A stretch of DNA of 38,972 nucleotides. Source: UBA11512 sp964623895 (lineage in GTDB: Bacteria; Bacillota; Clostridia; Oscillospirales; CAG-272). The notes under the pieces are model-generated. The model was not told the DNA's origin. It saw nothing but the letters and a program-made list of their open reading frames with translations, and searched no databases. The stretch covers positions 1 through 38,972 of the forward strand of contig CAZUWA010000012.1 in assembly GCA_964623895.1 (NCBI GenBank), given 5' to 3'. Both the position numbers and the translations under genes were made by a program. Each line of letters begins with the position of its first letter. The first letter of the stretch is position 1. Shown in pieces: positions 1 through 7,198 of the stretch.

Positions 1-73
1 ATAGCATTTTTGTCAAGAAAATGCAACAGGTTTTTGAATATTTTATAGATTTTTTAAACTCACAGCAATGTTT

Positions 74-118
74 ACAGAATAAATATCCACCCGCATAGCG
101 GGTGGATATTTATTCTGT
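74..118. repeat. Long perfect inverted repeat (21-bp arms, 3-nt loop)
   Basis: The arms at 74-94 and 98-118 are exact reverse complements around the triloop ATA. The hairpin lies 41 bp past the stop of the minus-strand lipoprotein gene and could end that transcript, but no clear T-run follows on either strand. It may instead be a factor-dependent terminator, an mRNA 3'-end stabiliser or a small palindromic repeat. The hairpin is certain; its role is inferred. Confidence 0.6.
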
Positions 119-159
119 TGACGACTCATTTTGGAGATCCAATATGGATGAATTAAAAA

Positions 160-606
160 TTATTTGTTTTCTTGAAAATTCAGCACATGATTGTCAATCT
201 GCAAGATCAAAGTTGCAATCAATGTTCCGTTTGCGTATTTGGTATCTGAAGCGATTGCGGTTCCTTCTTTTCCATCGATCGTTATGTTATAAAATGTTGA
301 TTTAGAATTGCGATCGGTTATGCTGTATGATCCCTTATAGATCTTATTGTCGGTTTCATCTCTCATAATGAACTTGCCTTTTTCGGCAGATAGAGATATT
401 TTTATTGCGGTTACATTGGCATAACTATCATCTGCAAGTGCAATATTCGGATCGTAGGCAATGATGGCTCCATTGCTTTCAGTAGATTGAACTGTTGCCA
501 AATTCCAAGTGTACTCATCTATCTTACTATCACTTTGTCCGCAGGCTGTAACACTGAATATCAAGATTACAACCGGCAAGATAATTATATGCTTTTTGTT
601 CATCAT
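160..606 (-). CDS. Small predicted lipoprotein of unknown function
   Basis: This encodes 148 residues (147 if the second Met is used; AAGG lies just upstream). An N-terminal Lys-Lys and hydrophobic stretch end in the lipobox-like SVTAC, so the mature protein should be lipid-anchored at the cell surface. The rest (about residues 30-148) is rich in alternating polar and hydrophobic strands with Thr, Asn and Gly, suggesting a beta-barrel or lipocalin-like fold; I cannot place it in a named family. It starts 40 bp after obg on the same strand with no visible terminator between, so it may be read through from the ligA-obg promoter. The gene is more AT-rich than ligA and obg. Reality of the gene is likely; function is unknown. 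Confidence 0.7.
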   Translation of the reverse strand: MMNKKHIIILPVVILIFSVTACGQSDSKIDEYTWNLATVQSTESNGAIIAYDPNIALADDSYANVTAIKISLSAEKGKFIMRDETDNKIYKGSYSITDRNSKSTFYNITIDGKEGTAIASDTKYANGTLIATLILQIDNHVLNFQENK

Positions 607-646
607 ATATCCTTACATTGCTCCTTTGTAAACCGGTAAGATCCTT

Positions 647-1930
647 TTATTTTACGAAATCAAATTCGAAATCGTACATCGAAACGGTATCTCCGTCCGT
701 GCATCCCTTCTCTTCAAGTGCGGAGATCACTCCTGCTGTGCGCAAAACCTTCTGAAAATACATCAGTGATTCGCGATCATCAAAGTTGATACTGCCCATC
801 AGATTGTATAGCCATTCGCCTTTCACAACATAAATGCCGTTTTCTACCGTGATATTGATTTCTCTGTCGTCTCCTTGTGACAAATCAGGTGCTGTGATGT
901 CCAATTCGCTCTCGTACACAGTCATTTCCGGCAGTGTCTCAAGAAGTTCTGCCACTCTCTTGGTCAAAATATCCAAATTTTCGCCGGTTGCCGCAGAAAC
1001 ATAGACCAATTCCCAGCCCCAACCTCGGACATATTCTTCGAATTCTGCACGTTTAAACAGGCTTTCATCAATGCTGTCACATTTGTTTGCGGCAATGATC
1101 TGTGGGCGAGTGGCAAGGCTGTCACTGTATTCAGCGAGTTCCGCGTTGATGGTATGGATATCGTCAATTGGATTTCTTCCTTCGCTCATTGAGACATCTA
1201 CCACATGAATGAGCAGTCTGCAACGATCCACATGGCGCAAAAAAGCGTGTCCCAATCCCGCACCTTCCGCCGCGCCTTCGATCAGTCCCGGAATATCGGC
1301 AACAACATAACCTTTTCCTTCGCCTGTCTTGACCACGCCAAGATTCGGTTGCAGAGTGGTAAAATGATAATTAGCAATCTTTGGTCGTGCATCGCTGATA
1401 CAGGAAAGAATGGAGGATTTTCCGACATTCGGCAGACCAACCAGTCCAACATCGGCGAGCATTTTGAGTTCAAACAAGACTTCGCGCTCCTCGCCGTGTG
1501 TTCCGTTTTTGGCAAAGCGCGGGACTTGTCTCGTGGGAGTTGCAAAATGCTTGTTCCCCCAACCACCTTTTCCGCCTTTGCAAAGAATGAACTCTTCTTC
1601 GCTGTTCGACATATCTTTGATGATCAAACCTGTTTCGGCATCTTTGATGACCGTTCCGGGTGGAACGGGCAGGCGCAGATCAGCACCGTTTTTTCCGTGA
1701 AATTTGCCGCCTTTTCCGTCGTCTCCGTTTTCGGCAATGAATTTTCTCTTGTACTTATACTTTAACAGGGTGTTGTCCCCTTTGTCGATATAGATGACGA
1801 TGTTGCCGCCTCGTCCGCCATCTCCGCCGTCGGGACCGCCTTGAGCAACATATTTTTCTCTGTGAAAGGAAACGCTTCCGTTGCCGCCATCTCCTGCTTT
1901 TAGATAAATTTTTGTGTGATCTATAAACAT
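647..1930 (-). CDS. obg: GTPase Obg/CgtA, ribosome assembly
   Basis: Obg is a GTPase that binds the 50S subunit and takes part in ribosome maturation and stress control. All three expected parts are visible: the glycine-rich Obg fold (about residues 1-158, with many GGxGG runs), the GTPase domain with G1 GLPNVGKSS, G3 DIPGLIEGA and G4 NKCD, and the C-terminal OCT domain (about 345-427). The start is set at the Met of MFIDHTKIYL, as in the family; an ATG nine codons earlier would overlap ligA. Length (427 residues) matches Gram-positive Obg. It begins 19 bp after the ligA stop with an AAAGG-type ribosome site inside the ligA end, so the two are probably co-transcribed. Confidence 0.95.
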   Translation of the reverse strand: MFIDHTKIYLKAGDGGNGSVSFHREKYVAQGGPDGGDGGRGGNIVIYIDKGDNTLLKYKYKRKFIAENGDDGKGGKFHGKNGADLRLPVPPGTVIKDAETGLIIKDMSNSEEEFILCKGGKGGWGNKHFATPTRQVPRFAKNGTHGEEREVLFELKMLADVGLVGLPNVGKSSILSCISDARPKIANYHFTTLQPNLGVVKTGEGKGYVVADIPGLIEGAAEGAGLGHAFLRHVDRCRLLIHVVDVSMSEGRNPIDDIHTINAELAEYSDSLATRPQIIAANKCDSIDESLFKRAEFEEYVRGWGWELVYVSAATGENLDILTKRVAELLETLPEMTVYESELDITAPDLSQGDDREINITVENGIYVVKGEWLYNLMGSINFDDRESLMYFQKVLRTAGVISALEEKGCTDGDTVSMYDFEFDFVK

Positions 1931-1949
1931 ATAAATGAAACCTTTCTGC

Positions 1950-3908
1950 CTATTCAAGCATCTTTAAAAATGTTTCTTCATCAATGATCGTCACGCCGAG
2001 CGCTTGCGCTTTGGTGAGTTTCGAGCCCGCTTCTTCTCCTGCCAGAACATATGTGGTGGATTTTGAAACAGAGGAAGAAGTCTTTCCACCGTTCTGCTCG
2101 ATCAGCGCACTTGCTTCAGAACGCTTTAGAGTCGGTAATGTACCGGTCAAAACAAAGGTCATGCCATTGAACTTGCCGTCCGCTGCCTTTTTTTTCGTAG
2201 TCATGACCACTCCGAATGATTTTAAACGGTCGATCAGGTTTCTTGTTTGGTCGTGTGAGAAGAAACTGACCACGCATTCCGCAGTGACCGATCCGAAATC
2301 GGGCAGCGCCGCAATTTCTTCGGCTGTTGCCGTAAACAGGCGTTCGATATCTCCGTATTCTTTGGCGAGAAGTTTGCCTGCCTTTTCTCCAACATTGGCA
2401 ATACCGAGTGCGTAAATCAATCGCGCAAGTCCGGAATCTTTGGATCTTTCGATCGCAGCAATCAGGTTTTCCGCAGATTTTTTGCCCATGCGGTCTAATT
2501 CGATAATCTGTTCCGCAGTTAGGGCATAAAGATCTGCAATATCATTCAACAACCCTTCGGAAATGAGCGACCTGATTACTGCCGGTCCCATGCCGTCGAT
2601 ATTCATGGCATCCTTTGATGCAAAATGTTCGATGGCACGCTGTCTTTGTGCCGGGCAGACAGAATTGGTGCATACGGTTTTGGCTTCTCCTTCGATGCGA
2701 ATGACGCTTTCCCCACATGAGGGGCACTTTTCGGGCATACTGTAGATCGGACGGCTGTTGTGCGCGGGATCTTTCTTTGAAGAAACGACTTCCGGAATGA
2801 TATCTCCTGCCTTTTGCACTGTGACGGTATCGCCGATGCGGATGTCCTTGAAACGGATATTGTCGATATTGTGTAGTGTTGCTCTCGAAATGGTAGAACC
2901 GGCAATGCGTATCGGGGCTAAGAGTGCGTTTGGTGTCAGTACACCTGTTCTGCCGACCTGAATGTAGATGTCAAGTAGAGTCGTCTCTTTTTGCTCCGGT
3001 GGGAATTTATAAGCGACTGCCCATTTTGGGGTGCTTGTTCCTTCGCCCAACTTGTTGCGTTTTTCAAGGTCGTTGATCTTGATCACTACACCATCAATGT
3101 CATAGGAAAGCCCTTCTCTGCCTCTGCCGATTTCTTCGATGCGGTCGATCATTTCGGCGGTGCTTTCTGCCAACTTGTATTCGAGTACATGAAAGCCCTG
3201 CTCTTTGATAAAGTCGAGCGTTTCGGCATGGGTTGTAAACTCTTTATCGCATTTTTGCAAATTGAAGATAAAAATGTCCAAATGCCTTTTTGCGGTAATC
3301 GAGGAGTCCAGTTGCCGTAAAGAACCGGCGGCAGCATTTCGCGGATTGGCAAACAATGGTTCGTCTGCCGCGGCACGCTGTTCATTCAACTTTTCAAAAG
3401 ATGCACGCGGCATGAAGACTTCTCCACGTACCTCTAAATATCCGGTATACGGAATGGTCATTGGAATAGACTGCACAGTGCGGAGATTTTCCGTCACGTT
3501 TTCTCCAACGGCGCCATCCCCACGGGTTGCACCGGAAATGAATCTGCCGTCTTTATAGATGAGCGCGACTGAAAGCCCGTCGATCTTCCGTTCAACCGTA
3601 TAGTTACCATTTCCGGCGGTGCGTTCAACGAAAGCGGCAAGTTCTTCGTAGGAAAAAACGTCGGTCAAACTCTTTAACGGTACGGTGTGTACATGTTTTT
3701 CAAATTTTTCTTGAACTGTGCCTCCCACGCGGTAGACGGGAGAAGTTGGATCGTATAGTTTCGGATGCGCGGCTTCGAGTTCTTCGAGGCGACGGAAAAG
3801 GCGGTCAAACTCCGCATCGGAGATTTCAGGTGCGTCTTCAAGGTAATACTTCTTTCGATGATATTCTACCTGTGTGCGCAAATATAACAGTTCTTCCTTT
3901 TCGGTCAT
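1950..3908 (-). CDS. ligA: NAD-dependent DNA ligase LigA
   Basis: LigA seals nicks in replication and repair using NAD+. The order of parts is normal: Ia domain, adenylation domain with the catalytic lysine in ERKIDGLSVAL, OB fold, a four-cysteine zinc finger (CPSCG ... CTNSVCPAQ), helix-hairpin-helix repeats and a C-terminal BRCT domain beginning near FNGMTFVLTG. The ATG at 3908 is preferred over a GTG at 3917, because AAGGCGG lies 8 nt before the ATG but abuts the GTG. The length, 652 residues, is close to the usual 660-670. A promoter (TTGCAT, 17 bp, TACAAT) lies upstream. It is followed by obg. Confidence 0.96.
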   Translation of the reverse strand: MTEKEELLYLRTQVEYHRKKYYLEDAPEISDAEFDRLFRRLEELEAAHPKLYDPTSPVYRVGGTVQEKFEKHVHTVPLKSLTDVFSYEELAAFVERTAGNGNYTVERKIDGLSVALIYKDGRFISGATRGDGAVGENVTENLRTVQSIPMTIPYTGYLEVRGEVFMPRASFEKLNEQRAAADEPLFANPRNAAAGSLRQLDSSITAKRHLDIFIFNLQKCDKEFTTHAETLDFIKEQGFHVLEYKLAESTAEMIDRIEEIGRGREGLSYDIDGVVIKINDLEKRNKLGEGTSTPKWAVAYKFPPEQKETTLLDIYIQVGRTGVLTPNALLAPIRIAGSTISRATLHNIDNIRFKDIRIGDTVTVQKAGDIIPEVVSSKKDPAHNSRPIYSMPEKCPSCGESVIRIEGEAKTVCTNSVCPAQRQRAIEHFASKDAMNIDGMGPAVIRSLISEGLLNDIADLYALTAEQIIELDRMGKKSAENLIAAIERSKDSGLARLIYALGIANVGEKAGKLLAKEYGDIERLFTATAEEIAALPDFGSVTAECVVSFFSHDQTRNLIDRLKSFGVVMTTKKKAADGKFNGMTFVLTGTLPTLKRSEASALIEQNGGKTSSSVSKSTTYVLAGEEAGSKLTKAQALGVTIIDEETFLKMLE

Positions 3909-3944
3909 ACCCTTCACCGCCTTTTTAAATGTTCATACAAAAAT

Positions 3945-3973
3945 ATTGTACCATAACAACGAAAAAAATGCAA
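3945..3973 (-). promoter_or_regulatory. Sigma-A-like promoter for ligA-obg
   Basis: On the minus strand TTGCAT (3973-3968) and TACAAT (3950-3945) are separated by 17 bp, about 37 bp before the ligA ATG. The -35 is weak, the -10 good. Confidence 0.5.
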
Positions 3974-4102
3974 TGTTTTTTGAGGATTTTCTCTCCCTTG
4001 TCGCGTAGATATTTTTAAAAATTGAACTTTCTTGGTATATTTTCCGATTATTTGCTCAAACTGTTTTTGTGGGGGAAATGCCCCAAAGGAAAGGAGAAAA
4101 TC

Positions 4103-4276
4103 ATGAGCCCGAAAGAACTCTTATATGTCGAGGACGCTTTAAATCACGCGAAATTCCTTGAGAATCAGTGTATCAATGCCGCAAATCAGGTCACCGATCC
4201 AAATTTAAAGCAGTCGTTGCGTACTATGGCGGAGAAGCACCGTCAGACCTTCAGCAGTTTCTATAGTCTCGTTTGA
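4103..4276 (+). CDS. Small spore coat-associated protein, CotF-pair first member
   Basis: This encodes 57 residues beginning MSPKELLYVEDALNHAKF, with AAAGGAG 8 nt before the ATG; in-frame codons upstream lack a ribosome site. The sequence is predicted to be two amphipathic helices (an LYVEDALNHAKFLENQC helix and a second from about residue 32) joined by a short DPN turn. It sits 19 bp before a CotF-domain gene, and such short-plus-long pairs are familiar in spore-forming Clostridia, often labelled spore coat proteins. The two chains may pack into one four-helix bundle. The family label comes from memory and context. No clear sigma-A promoter is visible, which fits sporulation control, but I could not assign a sporulation sigma site. 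Confidence 0.75.
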   Translation: MSPKELLYVEDALNHAKFLENQCINAANQVTDPNLKQSLRTMAEKHRQTFSSFYSLV

Positions 4277-4295
4277 TTTGAAAGGAGAATGCAAA

Positions 4296-4562
4296 ATGGA
4301 CGATAAGACCATCCTTGAAAACCTGTTACTCACTACAAAAGGTGTCTGCGATCTTTACCTGCACGGCAGTATCGAATCGGCAGGCACGACCAATGTCCAC
4401 AGTACCTTCAACAAGGCGCTGACCGATACTCTTGCCATGCAGACCGATATTTACAAGACGATGACCGATAAAGGTTTTATGCAACCGCCCGCTCCTGCGG
4501 AGCAGACCAAGGTCAAGGAAGTGAAAAACAAGTTCTGCTGCAATAGTTGTAACTGCAACTGA
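4296..4562 (+). CDS. CotF-family spore coat protein
   Basis: This is an 88-residue protein with the Coat F family pattern ENLLLTTKGVCDLYLHGSIES, followed by NVHSTFNKALTDTLAMQTDIYKTM. CotF-family proteins belong to the spore coat of Bacillus and Clostridia. The start is the ATG after AAAGGAGAATGCAAA; an earlier in-frame ATG-like codon lacks a site. The tail ends in a cysteine-rich CCNSCNCN, which could make disulfide cross-links or bind metal, as in several insoluble coat proteins. It is co-directional with the 57-residue partner upstream and is followed by a good terminator. Confidence 0.85.
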   Translation: MDDKTILENLLLTTKGVCDLYLHGSIESAGTTNVHSTFNKALTDTLAMQTDIYKTMTDKGFMQPPAPAEQTKVKEVKNKFCCNSCNCN

Positions 4563-4567
4563 CAAAA

Positions 4568-4613
4568 CAAGGACTGTTACCGCGAAATATGCGATACCGG
4601 TCCTTGCTTTTTT
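4568..4613 (+). terminator. Rho-independent terminator after the coat genes
   Basis: CAAGGAC (4568-4574) pairs with GTCCTTG (4600-4606) around an inner CGC/GCG stem, followed by C and six T. It ends the plus-strand coat operon and lies at the tail of the converging cysteine desulfurase gene. Confidence 0.8.
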
Positions 4614-5757
4614 ATTTCATTCTAACCAGTTGTCTTAACCCGTTGGCTAAAGCGGCGCAGAATTCATCAACTTCATCCTTTGTGTTTTCGGCGGAGAGAC
4701 TGACACGCAGGGTACAGTCTGCTTCCCTTGGGGAGAGACCAAATGCGGTCAGTACATAACTTTTATGACCACCGTTCGAGGAACATGCCGATCCGGAAGA
4801 AACGCAAATACCTTTGGAAGAAAGAAAATGCAGTGCTGTTTCGCTTTTGATCTGCGGTAAGGTGATGCTTAAAATATGCGGTGCAGATTGCTCGGGAATG
4901 TTCGGTTTGATCTCCCCAGGCAGACTTTCGATCAGATACTGCCGCAGGTCCTCTGTCTTTTCTGCGTTGGCAAGATAGTTTTCGGCTTGCTCTGCTACAG
5001 CGCCAGCAAATCCTGCGATACCGATCGTGTTTTCTGTTCCGGAACGCAGTCCTTCTTCCTGTCCGCCACCGCAGAGGATCGGAAGAATTGCTTTTCTTTT
5101 GATCAGTTCCTTCGAAACGAGTAATGCTCCACATCCTTTTGGTCCATGGACTTTGTGAGCGCTGACGGACATCAGATCTGCTCCGGTCGTCGTCGGAGTA
5201 AAGGGAATTTTCAAAAATGCCTGTATGCCGTCTGTATGGCAAACGACTTTGTCGTTCACTCGGTGTGCGTAGTCAAACAATTTTTTGACACTGTATACCG
5301 CTCCCGTTTCGTTGTTGACTGACATCAGAGAGACCAACACGGTATGTTCGTCCATTTCAGCGTGGAACTGCTCTTCATCGATCTTTCCGCCAACGGTTGC
5401 CAATCGCACCACCTTGAAACCTTCTTGCTCTAAGCGTGCACACGGCTCCATTACACAAGCGTGCTCGCTGTTGGTGATGATGATCTTCGGTTCTTTGAAA
5501 CGCTTTGCGCGTGCTGTCCCGAAAATCGCCAAATTGTTGGCTTCCGTTCCACCGGAAGTGAACACCACTTCATGTTGTTCTCTTTTGCTCTTGAGGGCAT
5601 GCAAAAGTGTTTCTTTTGCCTCTTTTTTGATCCCCGCACCTGCAAGTCCCATGAAATGCAAGCTAGATGGGTTTCCGTATTGCTCGATTGCGCGATGTAT
5701 TCCTTTTATTGCTCCATCTGAAAGCGGTGTGGTCGCGCTGTTGTCAAAATAGATCAT
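4612..5757 (-). CDS. Cysteine desulfurase, NifS/IscS-like
   Basis: This PLP enzyme moves sulfur from cysteine to a protein persulfide for Fe-S clusters or tRNA thiolation. Visible motifs: the N-terminal YFDNSATTPLS, FTSGGTEANNLAIFG (cofactor-binding region), VSLMSVNNETGA, the PLP lysine in SVSAHKVHGPKGCGALL, and the catalytic cysteine loop SSGSACSS near residue 325. The length, about 381 residues, is normal. The N-terminus is uncertain: ATG at 5757 gives the family start, ATG at 5769 adds four residues, and neither has a strong ribosome site. The best site lies before an in-frame ATG at 5784 that is followed by a stop two codons later (described separately). It follows mtaB and a lipoprotein on the same strand; no isc/suf scaffold gene is adjacent. 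Confidence 0.93.
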   Translation of the reverse strand: MIYFDNSATTPLSDGAIKGIHRAIEQYGNPSSLHFMGLAGAGIKKEAKETLLHALKSKREQHEVVFTSGGTEANNLAIFGTARAKRFKEPKIIITNSEHACVMEPCARLEQEGFKVVRLATVGGKIDEEQFHAEMDEHTVLVSLMSVNNETGAVYSVKKLFDYAHRVNDKVVCHTDGIQAFLKIPFTPTTTGADLMSVSAHKVHGPKGCGALLVSKELIKRKAILPILCGGGQEEGLRSGTENTIGIAGFAGAVAEQAENYLANAEKTEDLRQYLIESLPGEIKPNIPEQSAPHILSITLPQIKSETALHFLSSKGICVSSGSACSSNGGHKSYVLTAFGLSPREADCTLRVSLSAENTKDEVDEFCAALANGLRQLVRMK

Positions 5758-5769
5758 TTTTATGACCAT

Positions 5770-5797
5770 AGCTTTCTAAATCATGAAAGCTTCCTTT
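5770..5797 (-). promoter_or_regulatory. Hairpin with ribosome site and two-codon ORF before the cysteine desulfurase
   Basis: On the minus strand AAAGGAAG (5797-5790) is 5 nt from ATG ATT TAG (5784-5776), in frame with the desulfurase. AGCTTTC (5791-5785) can pair with GAAAGCT (5776-5770), holding the ATG in the loop. It could be a translational control element, or the trace of a start codon lost to a nonsense change. The sequence is certain; the role is inferred. Confidence 0.4.
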
Positions 5798-5864
5798 CTT
5801 GCGGAATAGATCGGTCTTGCGAAGCAAAATCGTCATCTCTTAGGTGGATAAAGCCACCAAACGC

Positions 5865-5888
5865 GATTGAAAGATCGATCTTTCAATC
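5865..5888. repeat. 24-bp perfect palindrome at the lipoprotein stop codon
   Basis: The stretch from 5865 to 5888 reads the same on both strands (half-site GATTGAAAGATC, complete symmetry) and contains the TGA stop of the 400-residue lipoprotein. A T-rich stretch (TCTTTTTCT) follows on the plus strand, whereas genes here run on the minus strand. It may be a weak terminator or a dyad operator. Confidence 0.45.
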
Positions 5889-7085
5889 TTTTTCTGTTAG
5901 TTCAAAATTTTTAACGACCTTTTTCGCATCGGAAAGTTGTTCGTCAAAGCGATCTTCCGTTGCGGTGTAGGTAAACAGGTACAGATATCCGTCGGCATAA
6001 AGATAGTACTGGCGGAATTTGTAGGTCTGAAGTTCTTTTTTTGTGGTGTCGTTTTCCTCATATTCCAAGAAAAGACTGCCCGAACCATGTGCATTTGCCG
6101 CAGAAAGAGAGGCGGTAAAATCAATGTAACTGTAGATCAGTTTTGCATCATTTTCCTCTTTGATAATAAAACTGTCCTTCAGCGCCGCTAAATTCTCGTC
6201 AGTCACCTTTTCTTCCCCATTTGTTGTGATAAGGGTATAATCCTTCAAACTGCCGAACATTCTGTATGCAGTTGCAAGAATGTATTTTTCAAGTGCGTTG
6301 ACTTCTCCGAACTCTGCTTCATTGGCATATTTTTCTGCATAATCATTTGCAAATGCCACAAGATCCTTCACCTCTGTCTCGGTAAAAGAGATGTTTGACA
6401 GGATGGTACTGCTGGGAACGCGCATACAGATCATGCCAAGGCTGGTATCGATGATCCATTCGTCAGGGCAAAATAGCAAATACCGATCATTTGAAACGAC
6501 CTCCACCGTGGCATTTTCAACTGCTTTATATCCGTCCGGTGCGGTGAAATTCTCCTTATCAAAGGAGACTGTGGCAAGGACAGCGGCAAGAAGTTCTTCT
6601 GATTCTGCACCGGGGGTGGTGGTGTAAGTGAAAAGATAGAAATTGCTTTCGTTATAAAAGAGATACTGAATATAACTGTAGGCAACACCTGAGATGTTGA
6701 GCGTGTATCGTGCCTCTAGCGCCGATTTTTCTGCGACGGTCTTTCCTTCTGTGAGGGTCTCCTCATAGTCGCCGTAAAGTCCCGTCAACTGTGCCTTCAA
6801 TTCTTCGTAATTCTTTTCTAAGTTGCCGTATACATAGTCGGAATGGCGGCATTGAATAGAGAAACTATCCCCTGTCGCACCTTTTCCTGCAAGGATATTT
6901 GCCGACATAGTCACTGTATATTCTTCCGGAAGAGCAAAGATAATATTTTCTACCCCTTGGCGATACTCCTCGCTGTCCGAAGGCGCATACATACCGGTTG
7001 GTGCGGGCGTGCCGCAGGCAGAGAACATGCCGAGCACCAGGACGACCAGTAAAACAAACGCTGTTTGCTTGATGAAACGTTTCAT
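5883..7085 (-). CDS. Predicted lipoprotein with two tandem PsbP/DcrB-like domains
   Basis: This encodes 400 residues with a clear signal: KR, a hydrophobic run and the lipobox FSAC, so it is probably membrane-anchored and extracytoplasmic. Two halves look alike. Each starts with a short strand plus a Pro-containing loop (FALPEEY near residue 50; FCPDEW near 205) and each ends with a matching block, YLFYNESNFYLFTYTTT (about 140-157) and YYLYADGYLYLFTYTAT (about 362-378), followed by a helix and F-containing strand. That pattern resembles tandem DUF1795/PsbP-type folds; the family call is my inference. The start has AAGGATC upstream. The gene lies between mtaB (113 bp upstream) and the cysteine desulfurase, and function is unknown. 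Confidence 0.75.
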   Translation of the reverse strand: MKRFIKQTAFVLLVVLVLGMFSACGTPAPTGMYAPSDSEEYRQGVENIIFALPEEYTVTMSANILAGKGATGDSFSIQCRHSDYVYGNLEKNYEELKAQLTGLYGDYEETLTEGKTVAEKSALEARYTLNISGVAYSYIQYLFYNESNFYLFTYTTTPGAESEELLAAVLATVSFDKENFTAPDGYKAVENATVEVVSNDRYLLFCPDEWIIDTSLGMICMRVPSSTILSNISFTETEVKDLVAFANDYAEKYANEAEFGEVNALEKYILATAYRMFGSLKDYTLITTNGEEKVTDENLAALKDSFIIKEENDAKLIYSYIDFTASLSAANAHGSGSLFLEYEENDTTKKELQTYKFRQYYLYADGYLYLFTYTATEDRFDEQLSDAKKVVKNFELTEKD

Positions 7086-7117
7086 GTTAAAAGATCCTTT
7101 CTTATGCCTCTTGCAAT

Positions 7118-7146
7118 TTGCAAAAGTGGACGATTTCCGTTATAAT
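7118..7146 (+). promoter_or_regulatory. Orphan plus-strand sigma-A-like promoter
   Basis: TTGCAA (7118-7123), 17 bp, TATAAT (7141-7146). It points into the 3' end of the minus-strand mtaB gene, and the next plus-strand gene is 1.6 kb away. It could drive an antisense RNA or be a chance match in AT-rich sequence. Confidence 0.3.
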
Positions 7147-7198
7147 ATGATCGAATGATTGAAATTGTTGTTTTTTGTCGTCTTGCTGCCTTTGTTTT

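Noticed and set aside
1205..1765. Plus-strand open frame of 186 codons across obg
   Set aside because: It is an antisense shadow of obg with no ribosome site; obg motifs explain the sequence.
5770..5797. Frameshift or sequencing error at the desulfurase start
   Set aside because: The TAG is in frame and no single base change is demonstrable; kept as an observation rather than a pseudogene.
5820..5865. Small GGTGG/CCACC hairpin and GC-box before the cysteine desulfurase, first taken for a T-box or riboswitch
   Set aside because: No T-box sequence, no terminator in the right direction and no other conserved riboswitch core.
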